A stretch of 64,000 nucleotides of DNA from Acidithiobacillus ferrooxidans ATCC 23270. Its GTDB lineage: Bacteria; Pseudomonadota; Gammaproteobacteria; Acidithiobacillales; Acidithiobacillaceae. Under the pieces are notes generated by a model, which had not been told where the DNA came from, ran no database searches, and was given only the letters and a program-made list of their open reading frames with translations. Where the stretch lies: contig NC_011761.1 in the NCBI RefSeq assembly GCF_000021485.1, forward strand, positions 1,952,001 to 2,016,000, written 5' to 3'. This document shows positions 21,783-30,806 of this stretch, in pieces. Both the position numbers and the translations under genes were made by a program. Numbering within the stretch: position 1 is the stretch's first letter; every line of letters starts with the position of its first letter.

Positions 21783-24272
21783 ATGGCTCAAGCGAATACC
21801 CCGCGCGCGCGCTCCAGGCAACCGAAGCGCCACCATTATGGACGCTGGATTTTACTGATCATCCTGCTGATTCTGATCAATATCGGGATCGGTGTCGGCA
21901 TTTATGTCTACCGCATCTGGCAAACTCTACCGCCTGTCCACGAACTCAAGGAATGGCATCCGGATGAACCCTTGCGGATATACGCGGCGAACGGCGCGCT
22001 GCTGCAGGAGGTCGGTCCTCAGATGCGATATGCGCTGCCCCTCGACCAGATTCCGGCCCGGTTGCAGGAGGCCTTCATATCCGCTGAAAACGCTCGTTTC
22101 TACAGTAACAACCCGCTGTATTATCCGGTCAGTTATCCCGGTATTCTGCGTGCGGCGGCGGTGGACATCATTCATATGGCGCCGATGCAGGGTGCCAGCA
22201 CCATCCCGGAGCAGGTGGCCCGGAACTTTTACCTGACTCCGCAAAAAACCATTTCCCGGAAGATCGCGGAAATTCTCCTGGCATACAAACTCGCCGCTCA
22301 TTTTACCCATAAGCAGATTCTCGAGCTTTATCTGAACAAGATTTATCTCGGGCAAGGGGCCTACGGCGTGCAGGCAGCGGCCCGGACCTATTTCGGAAAA
22401 GGCGTCAGCGAACTGACCCTGGGGGAGATGGCAACCATTGCCGGCCTACCACCGGCGCCTTCGGTGTTGAACCCCGTAGTGAATCCCGATCTCGCCAGGA
22501 GGCGCCGCAGCTATGTGCTCAAACGCATGGAAAAGCTCGGCTATATTTCTGCGGATGAGGAGGCGAAGGCCAATGCGGAACCCATTCTCTCGCGCTATCA
22601 TGCCGCCGCCAGCAATGGCGCGCCCTACGTCACCGACTGGATCGCCAGTTGGCTCACCCAGCAATTTGGCAGCGATTTCACTTACCGTTCCGGCCTCAAG
22701 GTGTATACCACCATCGTGCCCAAAGATCAGGAAGCGGCGAATGAGGCGATTGCCGTGGGCTTGGAGAACTACGATATGGGGCTCTCCAGCATGGACCCCA
22801 AAAGCTACCGCGGCCCCATCGCACGTCTCAGCGGGGCTGCGCTACAGGCGGCTCTCGCCGGCAAGCGGCCTGACCTATTGCCACCACATGACCCGGCCAA
22901 CCTCAAATGGGGTGTAGTGGTGGGCGCCGACCCCAAAAGCGCCACGGTCTCTCTGGAAGGCAGAAAAAATGTCACGCTGACCCTGCGCGACGTCAACTGG
23001 GCACGCCCCCGCGTGGGCGCACCCATGCCGCGTACGGTAAACGCGGTCCTGCACAGCGGCGACCTGATCTGGCTACGCCCTTATGTCAACGCTGTCACGG
23101 CGGGGGCTGGCCAGGAATGGGGAGCCAATGTCTGGTCCTCGGCCGGGAAGAACGCGGGCTGGCAGCTTTCACAAATTCCCCAGGTACAGGGTGCCTTGGT
23201 CAGTCTGGACAGTCGCACCGGGGCCATCCACGCCTTGGTGGGCGGCTTCAGCTATGAACTCAGCCATTTCGATCGCGCCGTGTTTGCCTACCGGCAACCC
23301 GGATCGGGCTTCAAGCCGTTCGTCTACGCCGCGGCCATGGATGCGCCGGCACTGCTGGCTTCGGGCAAGAACACCTACATGACGCCCCAGACCCCGATTC
23401 CGGACACCCCCCTGTCCATCACCCTGCCCACCGGCCAGGTCTATGTACCGACCAACTACAGTAACCAGTTCTCCAATACGCCGATCCCGGTATGGTCGAA
23501 CCTGGCTTACTCCCACAACGTGCCCAGTGTGCGTATCCTGATGGATATCGGCATTCCCTACGCGGCGCAGTATGTGCAACGCTTTGGTTTTCCGGCAAAG
23601 CAGGTGCCTCAGGTGCCGTCCATGGTGCTGGGCGCGGGGGACTACAGCCCCCTGCAACTCGCTCGCGCCTACGCGGTCTTCTCCAGTGGCGGTTTTTTGC
23701 CCAAGCCCTATCTCATCACCAGAATCGTGAACAGTCGTGGCACCCAGATCTCCCTGCTCAACTGCCCCATGGGCTATACTCCGCCCCCCCAGCAGACGGC
23801 CATACCCCCCGGGGTGGCCTACCTGCTGACCGAAATGATGCAGCAAGTGATCAAAATCGGGACCGGTGTCGCCGCCCAGAGCCTCGGGCGCAATGACATC
23901 GCCGGCAAAACCGGCACGACCAACCACGAAAACAACGCCTGGTTCAACGGGTTTAGCCCGCGCATCACCACCAGCGTCTGGGTGGGCTACGACGACAACC
24001 GCACCATGGGCCGCTGGGCTGCGGGTGCGCGGGAGGCGTTGCCGATCTGGATTCACTATATGCGGACGGCCATGGCGGGCAGCCCGTCTACCGGATTCTT
24101 CCGGCCACCCTCGGTGACCGGCCCGACCATCAGCGGTGGCAGCAATGTCATCGGCGTCAGTGATTATCTTGCAGGATATCCGCCCGTTGCCGCGCCCACG
24201 GCGTCAACGACAAGTGGCGCGGGAACGGATATCGGCGACAGACTGATGAACACCATCAAGAGCCTTTTCTGA
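21783..24272 (+). CDS. mrcA: Penicillin-binding protein 1A (bifunctional)
   Basis: An 829-residue class A PBP with one N-terminal membrane anchor (residues about 22-45), a GT51 transglycosylase domain and a transpeptidase domain. Transpeptidase motifs are SxxK in QPGSGFKPFVY, SxN in SHNVPS and KTGTT. In the GT51 domain the catalytic Glu is kept in FISAENARFY, but the usual EDxxFxxHxG is changed (Asp to Asn, His and Gly absent), and STITQQ reads STIPEQ. GQGAYGVQAAARTYFGK is conserved. It is longer in the linker than usual. The GH15 gene begins directly at its stop codon. Confidence 0.95.
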   Translation: MAQANTPRARSRQPKRHHYGRWILLIILLILINIGIGVGIYVYRIWQTLPPVHELKEWHPDEPLRIYAANGALLQEVGPQMRYALPLDQIPARLQEAFISAENARFYSNNPLYYPVSYPGILRAAAVDIIHMAPMQGASTIPEQVARNFYLTPQKTISRKIAEILLAYKLAAHFTHKQILELYLNKIYLGQGAYGVQAAARTYFGKGVSELTLGEMATIAGLPPAPSVLNPVVNPDLARRRRSYVLKRMEKLGYISADEEAKANAEPILSRYHAAASNGAPYVTDWIASWLTQQFGSDFTYRSGLKVYTTIVPKDQEAANEAIAVGLENYDMGLSSMDPKSYRGPIARLSGAALQAALAGKRPDLLPPHDPANLKWGVVVGADPKSATVSLEGRKNVTLTLRDVNWARPRVGAPMPRTVNAVLHSGDLIWLRPYVNAVTAGAGQEWGANVWSSAGKNAGWQLSQIPQVQGALVSLDSRTGAIHALVGGFSYELSHFDRAVFAYRQPGSGFKPFVYAAAMDAPALLASGKNTYMTPQTPIPDTPLSITLPTGQVYVPTNYSNQFSNTPIPVWSNLAYSHNVPSVRILMDIGIPYAAQYVQRFGFPAKQVPQVPSMVLGAGDYSPLQLARAYAVFSSGGFLPKPYLITRIVNSRGTQISLLNCPMGYTPPPQQTAIPPGVAYLLTEMMQQVIKIGTGVAAQSLGRNDIAGKTGTTNHENNAWFNGFSPRITTSVWVGYDDNRTMGRWAAGAREALPIWIHYMRTAMAGSPSTGFFRPPSVTGPTISGGSNVIGVSDYLAGYPPVAAPTASTTSGAGTDIGDRLMNTIKSLF

Positions 24273-26633
24273 GTGGGTAACCCAAGCAAAGCGCCCGCTG
24301 CCGCTTGGCGCCACCCCGTCTGGTCCACCGCCCGGAAATCCTGCGTGGGCACGGCGCTGGGCAGCGGAAAAATCTGGTTTACCACGGGCCGGGGGATTGT
24401 CACCGAAGTCTTTTACCCGCGTATCGACATCCCTCAGATTCGCGACCTCGGCTTCATCGTTGCCGATGATCAGGGGTTCTGGCAGGAACTGAAGGCCCTG
24501 CCAGAACCCCGACTGGAAATGGAGGACCCCCTCGTTCCTCTGCCCATCATCCACCATCATCACGACCGCTTCGACTTCACCCTGAAAATCTGCGCAGACC
24601 CGGAACGGGATGTGCTCCTGCTCGACTTCCATCTGGAGGGCGATGCCGCGCTGCGGCCTTATCTGCTCTGCTCCGCACGTCTCGGTGAGGATGCCGAAAA
24701 CAACTGCGCGTGGGTAGGTGATTGGGAAGGCCGGCCAGTACTCTGGGCAGAACAGGGACCTTTTGGCCTGGCGCTCACCTGCCGCAACGCCGACGGCTAT
24801 CCGGCACTGGAACGCTGCACGGTGGGCGAAGTGGGTGCCAGTGATCTCTGGCAGGATTTTCATCAGAACGGACGGATGCAGTGGGCATATCAGGAGGCCG
24901 GACCAGGTGAGGTGGCCTTGGCGGGTCGTCTGCCACGGCAGGGCACCCTGGCCCTGGGTCTTGGCACCAGCAAGGAAGCCGCCGCCACCAACGCCTGGTC
25001 CTCCCTGGCCGAGGGCTTTCAGAGCCGCGCGGCGGATTACAGCGCCGGCTGGAATGCCTGGCACCAACGCCATCCCACCCACCACTGTGTCAGCAAACTG
25101 CCGGCGGCGGCTAAAGCCCTGTACGCTCGCTCCACCAACATTCTCAAGGTACATGAGGATCGTACCTTCCCCGGCGCGATGGTGGCCAGTCTCTCGGTGC
25201 CCTGGGGGGAGTCCAGCGACAGTCGCGGCGGCTATCATCTGGTTTGGTCCCGAGATCTGGTGGAGAGCGCAGGGGCCCTGCTCGCCCTCGGGGCCGCCAC
25301 CGAAGCACGACACGTACTGACCTATCTCATCAGCACCCAACAGGCCGACGGGCACTGGTTACAGAATCAATGGCTGGGCGGCAAACCCTTCTGGCAAGGG
25401 GTGCAGCTCGATGAAACGGGATTCCCGGTGCTCCTCGCCTCGGCATTGCGCGAGGCGCAGATGCTGGAGAACGTAGCGGTCACCGACATGATCACCCGTG
25501 CCTTGCACTTTATCGTCCACGAGGGGCCGGTGACTGGGCAGGACCGCTGGGAGGAAGATGGCGGCGTCAATCTGTTCACCCTCGCAGTGGCCATCGCCGC
25601 GCTGGTGGAGGGTGCCGGCTTCCTGGGCGGCAAGGCCGGTGACTGTGCCCTGATGCTGGCCGATTACTGGAATGCACGACTGGAGGAATGGACCTTTGCG
25701 CACGATACCGACCTTGCCAGACGCTTTCAGGTAGCCGGCCACTACGTCCGCATCATCCCGGAGGATATCCTGGTGCAGGATGGCGCCCAGAAGGAGTGGG
25801 TACTGATCAAGAACCGGGCTCATGATCCGCACTTGTCCGCTGGCGAACAGGTCGCCAACGACTTCCTGCAACTGGTGCGTTACGGTCTGCGCAGCGCGGA
25901 CGATCCGCACGTCACCGCCTCGGTCAAAGTCATGGATGGACTGCTCCGAACAGACACTCCCTGCGGCCCGGTCTGGCACCGCTACAATGGCGACGGTTAC
26001 GGGGAACATGCCGATGGCAGCCCCTTTGACGGTACCGGCATCGGTCGTGGCTGGCCTTTGCTGGTAGGGGAACGGGGTCATTACGCCCTCGCCGCTGGCG
26101 AAGACGCCGTGCCCTACATCAACGCCATGGCGGCCATGACAGGCAACAGTGGACTACTGCCGGAACAGATCTGGGAGTCCGACGCCATACCGGAGAAGGG
26201 CCTGTTCCCCGGCCACCCCAGCGGCTCGGCCATGCCCTTGGTCTGGGCCCACGGTGAGTTCATCAAGCTGTGCCACAGCGCTGCGCAGGGCCGTCCCGTG
26301 GACCGCCCGGCGCAGACCTGGAAGCGCTATCAGGGCAAAGTCCCGAAGATCGACTACCGGATCTGGCGTCTGCGCCAGCGGCCGCGTCAACTGCCCGCAG
26401 GACAGGAACTGCGGCTGTTGTTGCGGGCGCCTTTCACCGTACACTGGGGCAGCAACGGCTGGCAGGCGATACAGGATACCGAGTCGGAAGACTGGGGTCT
26501 CGGCCATGTCGCTACCCTGCCGGTACAGAAATTGCGGGTCGGGGACAGCGTACAGTTCACCATCCTCTGGCGCGACAGCGGCGACTGGCAGGGCGAGGAT
26601 TTTCATATCGATATTGTCGGAGGTGGCGCATGA
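24273..26633 (+). CDS. Glycoside hydrolase family 15 (glucoamylase/glucodextranase type)
   Basis: A 786-residue protein. The N-terminal 270 residues resemble the glucodextranase N domain (WSTARKSCVGTALGSGKIWFTTGRGIVTEVFYP). The (alpha/alpha)6 catalytic domain follows, with SRGGYHLVWSRDLVE, TGQDRWEEDGGVN (general acid Glu region) and LLPEQIWE (general base Glu region). A C-terminal beta domain ends the protein. It releases glucose from alpha-glucans by inversion. No signal peptide is seen, so it probably works on cytoplasmic glycogen. A GTG start at 24273 abuts the mrcA stop, and the stop overlaps the next gene by ATGA. Confidence 0.93.
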   Translation: MGNPSKAPAAAWRHPVWSTARKSCVGTALGSGKIWFTTGRGIVTEVFYPRIDIPQIRDLGFIVADDQGFWQELKALPEPRLEMEDPLVPLPIIHHHHDRFDFTLKICADPERDVLLLDFHLEGDAALRPYLLCSARLGEDAENNCAWVGDWEGRPVLWAEQGPFGLALTCRNADGYPALERCTVGEVGASDLWQDFHQNGRMQWAYQEAGPGEVALAGRLPRQGTLALGLGTSKEAAATNAWSSLAEGFQSRAADYSAGWNAWHQRHPTHHCVSKLPAAAKALYARSTNILKVHEDRTFPGAMVASLSVPWGESSDSRGGYHLVWSRDLVESAGALLALGAATEARHVLTYLISTQQADGHWLQNQWLGGKPFWQGVQLDETGFPVLLASALREAQMLENVAVTDMITRALHFIVHEGPVTGQDRWEEDGGVNLFTLAVAIAALVEGAGFLGGKAGDCALMLADYWNARLEEWTFAHDTDLARRFQVAGHYVRIIPEDILVQDGAQKEWVLIKNRAHDPHLSAGEQVANDFLQLVRYGLRSADDPHVTASVKVMDGLLRTDTPCGPVWHRYNGDGYGEHADGSPFDGTGIGRGWPLLVGERGHYALAAGEDAVPYINAMAAMTGNSGLLPEQIWESDAIPEKGLFPGHPSGSAMPLVWAHGEFIKLCHSAAQGRPVDRPAQTWKRYQGKVPKIDYRIWRLRQRPRQLPAGQELRLLLRAPFTVHWGSNGWQAIQDTESEDWGLGHVATLPVQKLRVGDSVQFTILWRDSGDWQGEDFHIDIVGGGA

Positions 26634-27415
26634 TCAATCTGGACTTGCAGGGCCGGCGGGCGCTGGTCACGGGTGGAAGTGGCGGCCTCGGACGCGCCAT
26701 TGCCGAGACGCTGGCCACTGCCGGGGCACAGGTGGCCGTCCATTACCGGAAAGGTCTGGACGAAGCCGAGGCAGTGGTCGCGGCCATCCAGAAGCGGGGC
26801 GGCACGGCTCAAGCTTTTCAGGCCGATGTGGCTGATCCTGCGGCCGTAGAGAGGCTGCTGCAGGAGATCGAATCCGCCTTCGGCGGCCTGGACATTCTCG
26901 TCAACAATGCCGGCATGGATGGCCCGCGCGCCAGCGTCGGCGATGATGATCCTCAGGTATGGGAAAAAGTCCTCGCCGTCGATCTCATGGGCCCCTACTA
27001 CTGCGCCCGTGCCGCCATCCCACGCATGGAGAAGGCCAAACGCGGGGTGATCATCAATATCACCTCCGTGCATGAGTTTATTCCCTGGGAAGGCTACAGC
27101 GCGTATACCAGCGCCAAGGCAGGTCTGTCCATGTTCACCAAGACCCTCGCCCAGGAAACGGCGGATAAAGGTATCCGGGTCGTGGCCATTGCCCCCGGTG
27201 CCATCCAGACACCCATCAATCAGTCGGTCTGGAGCGACCCGCAGTCCCTCAAAGACCTGAATGAGAAAATCTCCATGGGTCGTCTCGGCAACCCCGAGGA
27301 GATTGGCAATGTGGCGGCTTTTCTCGCCAGTGATCTGGCCAGTTACATCACCGGCACCACCCTTGCGGTGGATGGCGGGATGTTGATTTACCCCGAGTTC
27401 CGCCACGGCGGCTGA
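26630..27415 (+). CDS. SDR oxidoreductase, glucose 1-dehydrogenase-like
   Basis: A 261-residue classical short-chain dehydrogenase. The nucleotide motif is TGGSGGLGRAIA, the structural NNAG motif is at LVNNAGM, and the catalytic set is Ser in ITSVHEF with YSAYTSAK (Tyr-x3-Lys). The C-terminus, TPINQSVWSDP...MGRLGNPEEIG...AVDGGMLIYPEF, closely follows Bacillus-type glucose 1-dehydrogenases. Coupling by ATGA to a glucoamylase suggests glucose released from glycogen is oxidised to gluconolactone. The frame is open further upstream, but ATG 26630 is at the domain start. Confidence 0.9.
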   Translation: MINLDLQGRRALVTGGSGGLGRAIAETLATAGAQVAVHYRKGLDEAEAVVAAIQKRGGTAQAFQADVADPAAVERLLQEIESAFGGLDILVNNAGMDGPRASVGDDDPQVWEKVLAVDLMGPYYCARAAIPRMEKAKRGVIINITSVHEFIPWEGYSAYTSAKAGLSMFTKTLAQETADKGIRVVAIAPGAIQTPINQSVWSDPQSLKDLNEKISMGRLGNPEEIGNVAAFLASDLASYITGTTLAVDGGMLIYPEFRHGG

Positions 27416-27417
27416 AC

Positions 27418-27584
27418 ATGGACGCCGATGTCATCATCGGCAGTGGCTCCTTCGTCCAGGTCCTCTACAACAACTGATTTCACTCAACGGCATTGATACC
27501 TTCTCGGCCCTGTGGGCCGTACCCCTGCCCTGGCTGGCGCTGCGCAACGACCGGCCGCCAATAAAATCCAAAGATGGTGTATAA
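27418..27584 (+). pseudogene. Small coding remnant broken by a one-base deletion
   Basis: Two short frames with strong GC third-position bias lie end to end. 27418-27477 reads MDADVIIGSGSFVQVLYNN then TGA. If one C is restored before that TGA the frame continues as LISLNGIDTFSALWAVPLP and onward to a stop at 27582-27584, making a 55-residue product. The codon bias across both pieces indicates recent coding. The family was not recognised. It follows the SDR gene by 2 bases and could be the relic of a third gene in the glucan operon. Confidence 0.4.
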
Positions 27585-27585
27585 T
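27580..27585 (+). promoter_or_regulatory. Consensus -10 hexamer
   Basis: A perfect TATAAT lies 140 bases upstream of the membrane-protein/kinase/HAD cluster; no clear -35 hexamer is present at 16-18 bases. It probably starts transcription of that cluster. Confidence 0.35.
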
Positions 27586-27724
27586 ACGGCTCTGCGCCAC
27601 GTTGCTTTTAGCGGCCTCGCCCGTGCTACAACCGCCCCACTAATCACATCGCTCATGTTCCTTGCGGGCAGGAAGGGATATCGCGCAGGCAGGCACTGTT
27701 CAGCCGGAAAAGGAGAAACGGAGA

Positions 27725-28261
27725 TTGGCAACACGCCCCAGGAAGCGGGCTCGGTCCAGCCGCGGTCGATGGACGATTTTTGGCATCCTCGCCGTGCTGC
27801 TCACAGCCATTGCCGTGGGTACGGCCCTCAATCTGCCCGTTCGTCCGCGGAGTATCGGCGCGCCGCTTGTGACACGGAAACCCGCGGCGCCGATACCCGC
27901 CCAACGCGCCGTGGACCTGGGGTCTTATGGCGTCACCATTACGGACCATACCGGACAAATCCATGTCCTGACCATTCATCCGGTGGCCATCCTGCAGGGC
28001 GGTGGCCCTTGGAAGAGCCTTCTCCCCCTGCAGGGACAACTGGATGCGCGCATCGCCAACCCCTTCATGGCGTTTCCGGACCTGGTGGGCCTCACCGGCT
28101 CCACTTCAGCCAGGGCTGCGCTGGAGCAACAAATCCAGCGAAATATCGCGCCGTTGCTGAACGGTGCGGAGTCGGGCTGGAAAATCATCGGGATAGAATT
28201 GCATCCGGTACTGCGGCCCCCACCCCCGGAGATTCAGCGCAAGGCAAACGACGCCCAATGA
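27725..28261 (+). CDS. Hypothetical single-pass membrane protein
   Basis: About 178 residues from TTG 27725, which has AGGAG nine bases upstream; a longer frame from TTG 27662 is possible. A basic N-terminus (TRPRKRARSSRGRW) precedes one membrane segment (TIFGILAVLLTAIAVGTAL), so the remaining 140 residues are probably periplasmic. That part contains YGVTITDHTGQIHVLTIHPV, and no known domain was recognised. The stop overlaps the kinase-like gene by ATGA, indicating a shared operon. Confidence 0.65.
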   Translation: MATRPRKRARSSRGRWTIFGILAVLLTAIAVGTALNLPVRPRSIGAPLVTRKPAAPIPAQRAVDLGSYGVTITDHTGQIHVLTIHPVAILQGGGPWKSLLPLQGQLDARIANPFMAFPDLVGLTGSTSARAALEQQIQRNIAPLLNGAESGWKIIGIELHPVLRPPPPEIQRKANDAQ

Positions 28262-29256
28262 AATACCTGGGCCGTCTGAATCCCTACGATCCACTCTACG
28301 CGTACCTCGATAGGCAGATATTTCCACGACCAGACCATGGGCCGGGCTACAGTCAGTTTCGGGTATTCCAGTTTCCGGCATCCAATGCGGTATTTCTCTA
28401 TGAGGAAACCCATTCCCAGCAGAAAGTGATCGGCAAGTTCTTCAACCGTATCCATAGGGACCCGCAACAGGCCTGGGACCGGGCGCACAACGAATGGCAG
28501 CATATGCATCTGTTGCGCGACCTGGGTTTCCAGACCAAACGCCTGTATATTCCGCAGCCGCTGGGAATTTCACGGGATATCAACAGTGTCATTATCGAAG
28601 AATTCTGTCTTGGACAAACCCTCTCCAGGGTCATCGGAGAGAGTATTGAACACAACGATGCGGGGTTATTATATGCGCGCCTGACGGACCTCGGCTATTT
28701 CCTTGCCAAATTGCATAACCGGACAGCTCGCGTTGACACCGTACGCTTTGATGCCCAATTTGCCTATTTCGACAAGATCACGGCGCGCCTGCAGAGACGC
28801 CAGCGGATATCCACCCATCAGACCGGAGAACTCCATCATTACCGGGAGCGTTGGCAGTATATGGGCTGCATGTGGGCAGACCGGCAGGTGCTGATCCATG
28901 GCGATGCCACGCCCTCCAATTTTCTCTTCGCAGCCCATCGGCGTACCATTGCCATCGATCTGGAACGGATGCAGTATGCAGATCGCGCGTATGATCTCGG
29001 CATGATCGCGGGAGAACTGAAACATCACTTCATGCGCAGCACCCATCATGGAGAGCATGCCGAACCATTTATCGGCCATTTTCTCTGGGAATACAGCACC
29101 CATTTTCCGGATTGTCATGCCGCTTTCGCGTCGATTACCGAACGGATCCCCTTTTACATGGGCATGACCCTGTTACGCATTGCCCGCAATTCCTGGCTGG
29201 ACTGGCGTTACAGTCAGGCCCTGATCCACGAAGCCACTCACATTCTGCGGAGATAA
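28258..29256 (+). CDS. Aminoglycoside phosphotransferase/choline kinase-like protein
   Basis: A 332-residue protein kinase-fold phosphotransferase. The catalytic loop is VLIHGDATPSNFLF (HxDxxxxN), and the metal-binding IAIDLERMQYADRAYDLG follows, as in the APH/ChoK family. IGKFFN near residue 60 could supply the ATP-binding Lys. The substrate is not predictable; sugar or lipid-linked substrates are typical in clusters with a membrane protein. The ATGA overlap upstream and 4-base spacing to the HAD gene suggest that phosphorylation and dephosphorylation functions are co-expressed. Confidence 0.85.
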   Translation: MKYLGRLNPYDPLYAYLDRQIFPRPDHGPGYSQFRVFQFPASNAVFLYEETHSQQKVIGKFFNRIHRDPQQAWDRAHNEWQHMHLLRDLGFQTKRLYIPQPLGISRDINSVIIEEFCLGQTLSRVIGESIEHNDAGLLYARLTDLGYFLAKLHNRTARVDTVRFDAQFAYFDKITARLQRRQRISTHQTGELHHYRERWQYMGCMWADRQVLIHGDATPSNFLFAAHRRTIAIDLERMQYADRAYDLGMIAGELKHHFMRSTHHGEHAEPFIGHFLWEYSTHFPDCHAAFASITERIPFYMGMTLLRIARNSWLDWRYSQALIHEATHILRR

Positions 29257-29260
29257 CACC

Positions 29261-30007
29261 ATGTCCATACGCGCCGTATTTTTCGATCTTTATGGTACCC
29301 TGATCAACATCGAAACCAATGAGGAAATGGAGGAGATTTATCGCGGCATATCCCATTATCTCACCTATCACCGAGTCTTCATGAACCGGCGTGAGGTCCG
29401 CGAACGCTACTTTGCCATCCTGAAAGAAGGGAAACGCCAATCTCCGGAAAGATATCCGGAAATCGACGTGGAGGCGATCTGGCACACGTTGCTCGTCCAG
29501 GAGAACAGCAAACCCCTCAAAGGCCGGGGGAAACTGGCCAGAGAGTTGGCCCGCCTGCATCGTGGTCTCTCCCGCACCCGTCTGGAGCGTTACGACGGTG
29601 TCAAACGTATCCTGAAAAGTGTTCAGGAAAGCTACCGGATGGCGACGGTTTCCGACGCGCAACGCTGCTTTGCGCTCCCCGAAATGCGCGCGTTGGGTAT
29701 CAAGAAATATTTTGACGTACGGGTTATTTCCGGTGACTACGGCTATCGCAAGCCAGACCCTCGATTATTCACCACGGCCGCAGAGCAACTGGAAGTGGCT
29801 CCCCATGAAACTATCTATGTCGGCAATGATATGTATCGGGATATTTATGGCGCCCAACAGGCGGGGATGAAAACCATTTTTGTGGACTCCAATCAAGGCA
29901 GCAAATCCTATAACGACGTAGCGCCAGATTATTATGCGAGAGATCTATATCAAGTGCTGGATGGCATCGGGTTTCTCGCACTGAAACATGCGGATGGCGA
30001 TGACTGA
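29261..30007 (+). CDS. HAD superfamily hydrolase
   Basis: A 248-residue HAD-I hydrolase. Motif I is VFFDLYGTLINIE, where the second Asp of the usual DxDGT is replaced by Tyr (DLYGT), a form common in L-2-haloacid dehalogenase-like and YjjG-like members. Motif II is ATVSDAQ, and motifs III-IV are GDYGYRKPDPRLF and IYVGNDMYRDIYGAQQAG. It probably acts on a small phosphorylated or halogenated compound. It follows the kinase-like gene by 4 bases. Confidence 0.87.
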   Translation: MSIRAVFFDLYGTLINIETNEEMEEIYRGISHYLTYHRVFMNRREVRERYFAILKEGKRQSPERYPEIDVEAIWHTLLVQENSKPLKGRGKLARELARLHRGLSRTRLERYDGVKRILKSVQESYRMATVSDAQRCFALPEMRALGIKKYFDVRVISGDYGYRKPDPRLFTTAAEQLEVAPHETIYVGNDMYRDIYGAQQAGMKTIFVDSNQGSKSYNDVAPDYYARDLYQVLDGIGFLALKHADGDD

Positions 30008-30059
30008 TTACTGTTTTATCCTCGCCGCGAAAACGCATGGCTCTTTCCATTGTGTGCAG

Positions 30060-30803
30060 TCATTTTGACACCTCCGGATTGCCAAATCGATACCCAACCC
30101 CTTTTTCGGTTACCAGATATTGTGGCATTCCGGGATCGTCCTCAATCTTCTCCCGCAGTCGTTTGATATATAACCTTACATAGTGGGCCTGATCGCTACT
30201 GTGCTCTCCCCACACTGCGCCGAGAATTCGTCGATACGACAATATCCGCCCCTGATTCATCACAAAAAGGTGGAACAGTTGATATTCCTTGGGCGTCATC
30301 GGAATAGGCACCCCGCCCTTGCGAAGGGTATGGGTGAGATCATCCAGCTCCAAGACGCCAATGACCCAATGGGAAGATTCGGCGGATGAACCTACTGGTC
30401 GTCGCCGCAAATGCGCGCGCAGGCGCGCGAGCAGCTCGCCAATGGTAAACGGCTTGGTCAGATAATCGTCGGCGCCGCTATCGAGGGCCTGTACCTTGTC
30501 AGCCTCGCCTCCACGCGCAGAGATGACGATGATCAATGCCTGTTCCCCTCCGTGGTCGCGTAGACGACGGATCAATCCCTGCCCATCCCCATCCGGTAAA
30601 CCAAGGTCCAGCAGAACCAAAGCGAATGGCCGACCTTCCTGGATTTGTCGTTTCTCCCAAGCCCTCCAGGCATCTTTCAGCGTGGTTTCCCAGTACAAGC
30701 GATATCCTGGTTCGCGGTCCATCGCCGCCTGCAGAAACCCGCCAATACTCGGGTCATCCTCCACCAACAGGATATCCAGATCGCCTTCGTGTATGTTGGT
30801 CAC
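30060..30803 (-). CDS. kdpE: Potassium response regulator KdpE
   Basis: A 247-residue OmpR-type response regulator. The receiver domain has the acidic pair in LLVEDD, the phospho-acceptor Asp in LVLLDLGLPDGDG, and the conserved Lys in DDYLTKPF. The C-terminal winged helix includes MTPKEYQLFHLFV and HYVRLYIKRLREKIED...YLVTEKGVGYRF. It lies 3 bases downstream of kdpD and is transcribed with it. The expected targets are the TTTATA direct repeats at 33701-33744, and possibly the copy at 38885. Confidence 0.95.
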   Translation of the reverse strand: MTNIHEGDLDILLVEDDPSIGGFLQAAMDREPGYRLYWETTLKDAWRAWEKRQIQEGRPFALVLLDLGLPDGDGQGLIRRLRDHGGEQALIIVISARGGEADKVQALDSGADDYLTKPFTIGELLARLRAHLRRRPVGSSAESSHWVIGVLELDDLTHTLRKGGVPIPMTPKEYQLFHLFVMNQGRILSYRRILGAVWGEHSSDQAHYVRLYIKRLREKIEDDPGMPQYLVTEKGVGYRFGNPEVSK

Positions 30804-30806
30804 GGT

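Noticed and set aside
26270-26629. Long N-terminal extension of the SDR gene
   Set aside because: The extension lies in the GH15 gene in another frame; homology begins at ATG 26630 with an ATGA overlap.
27574-28257. Long N-terminal extension of the kinase-like gene
   Set aside because: It overlaps the upstream membrane-protein gene in another frame, and homology starts at ATG 28258.
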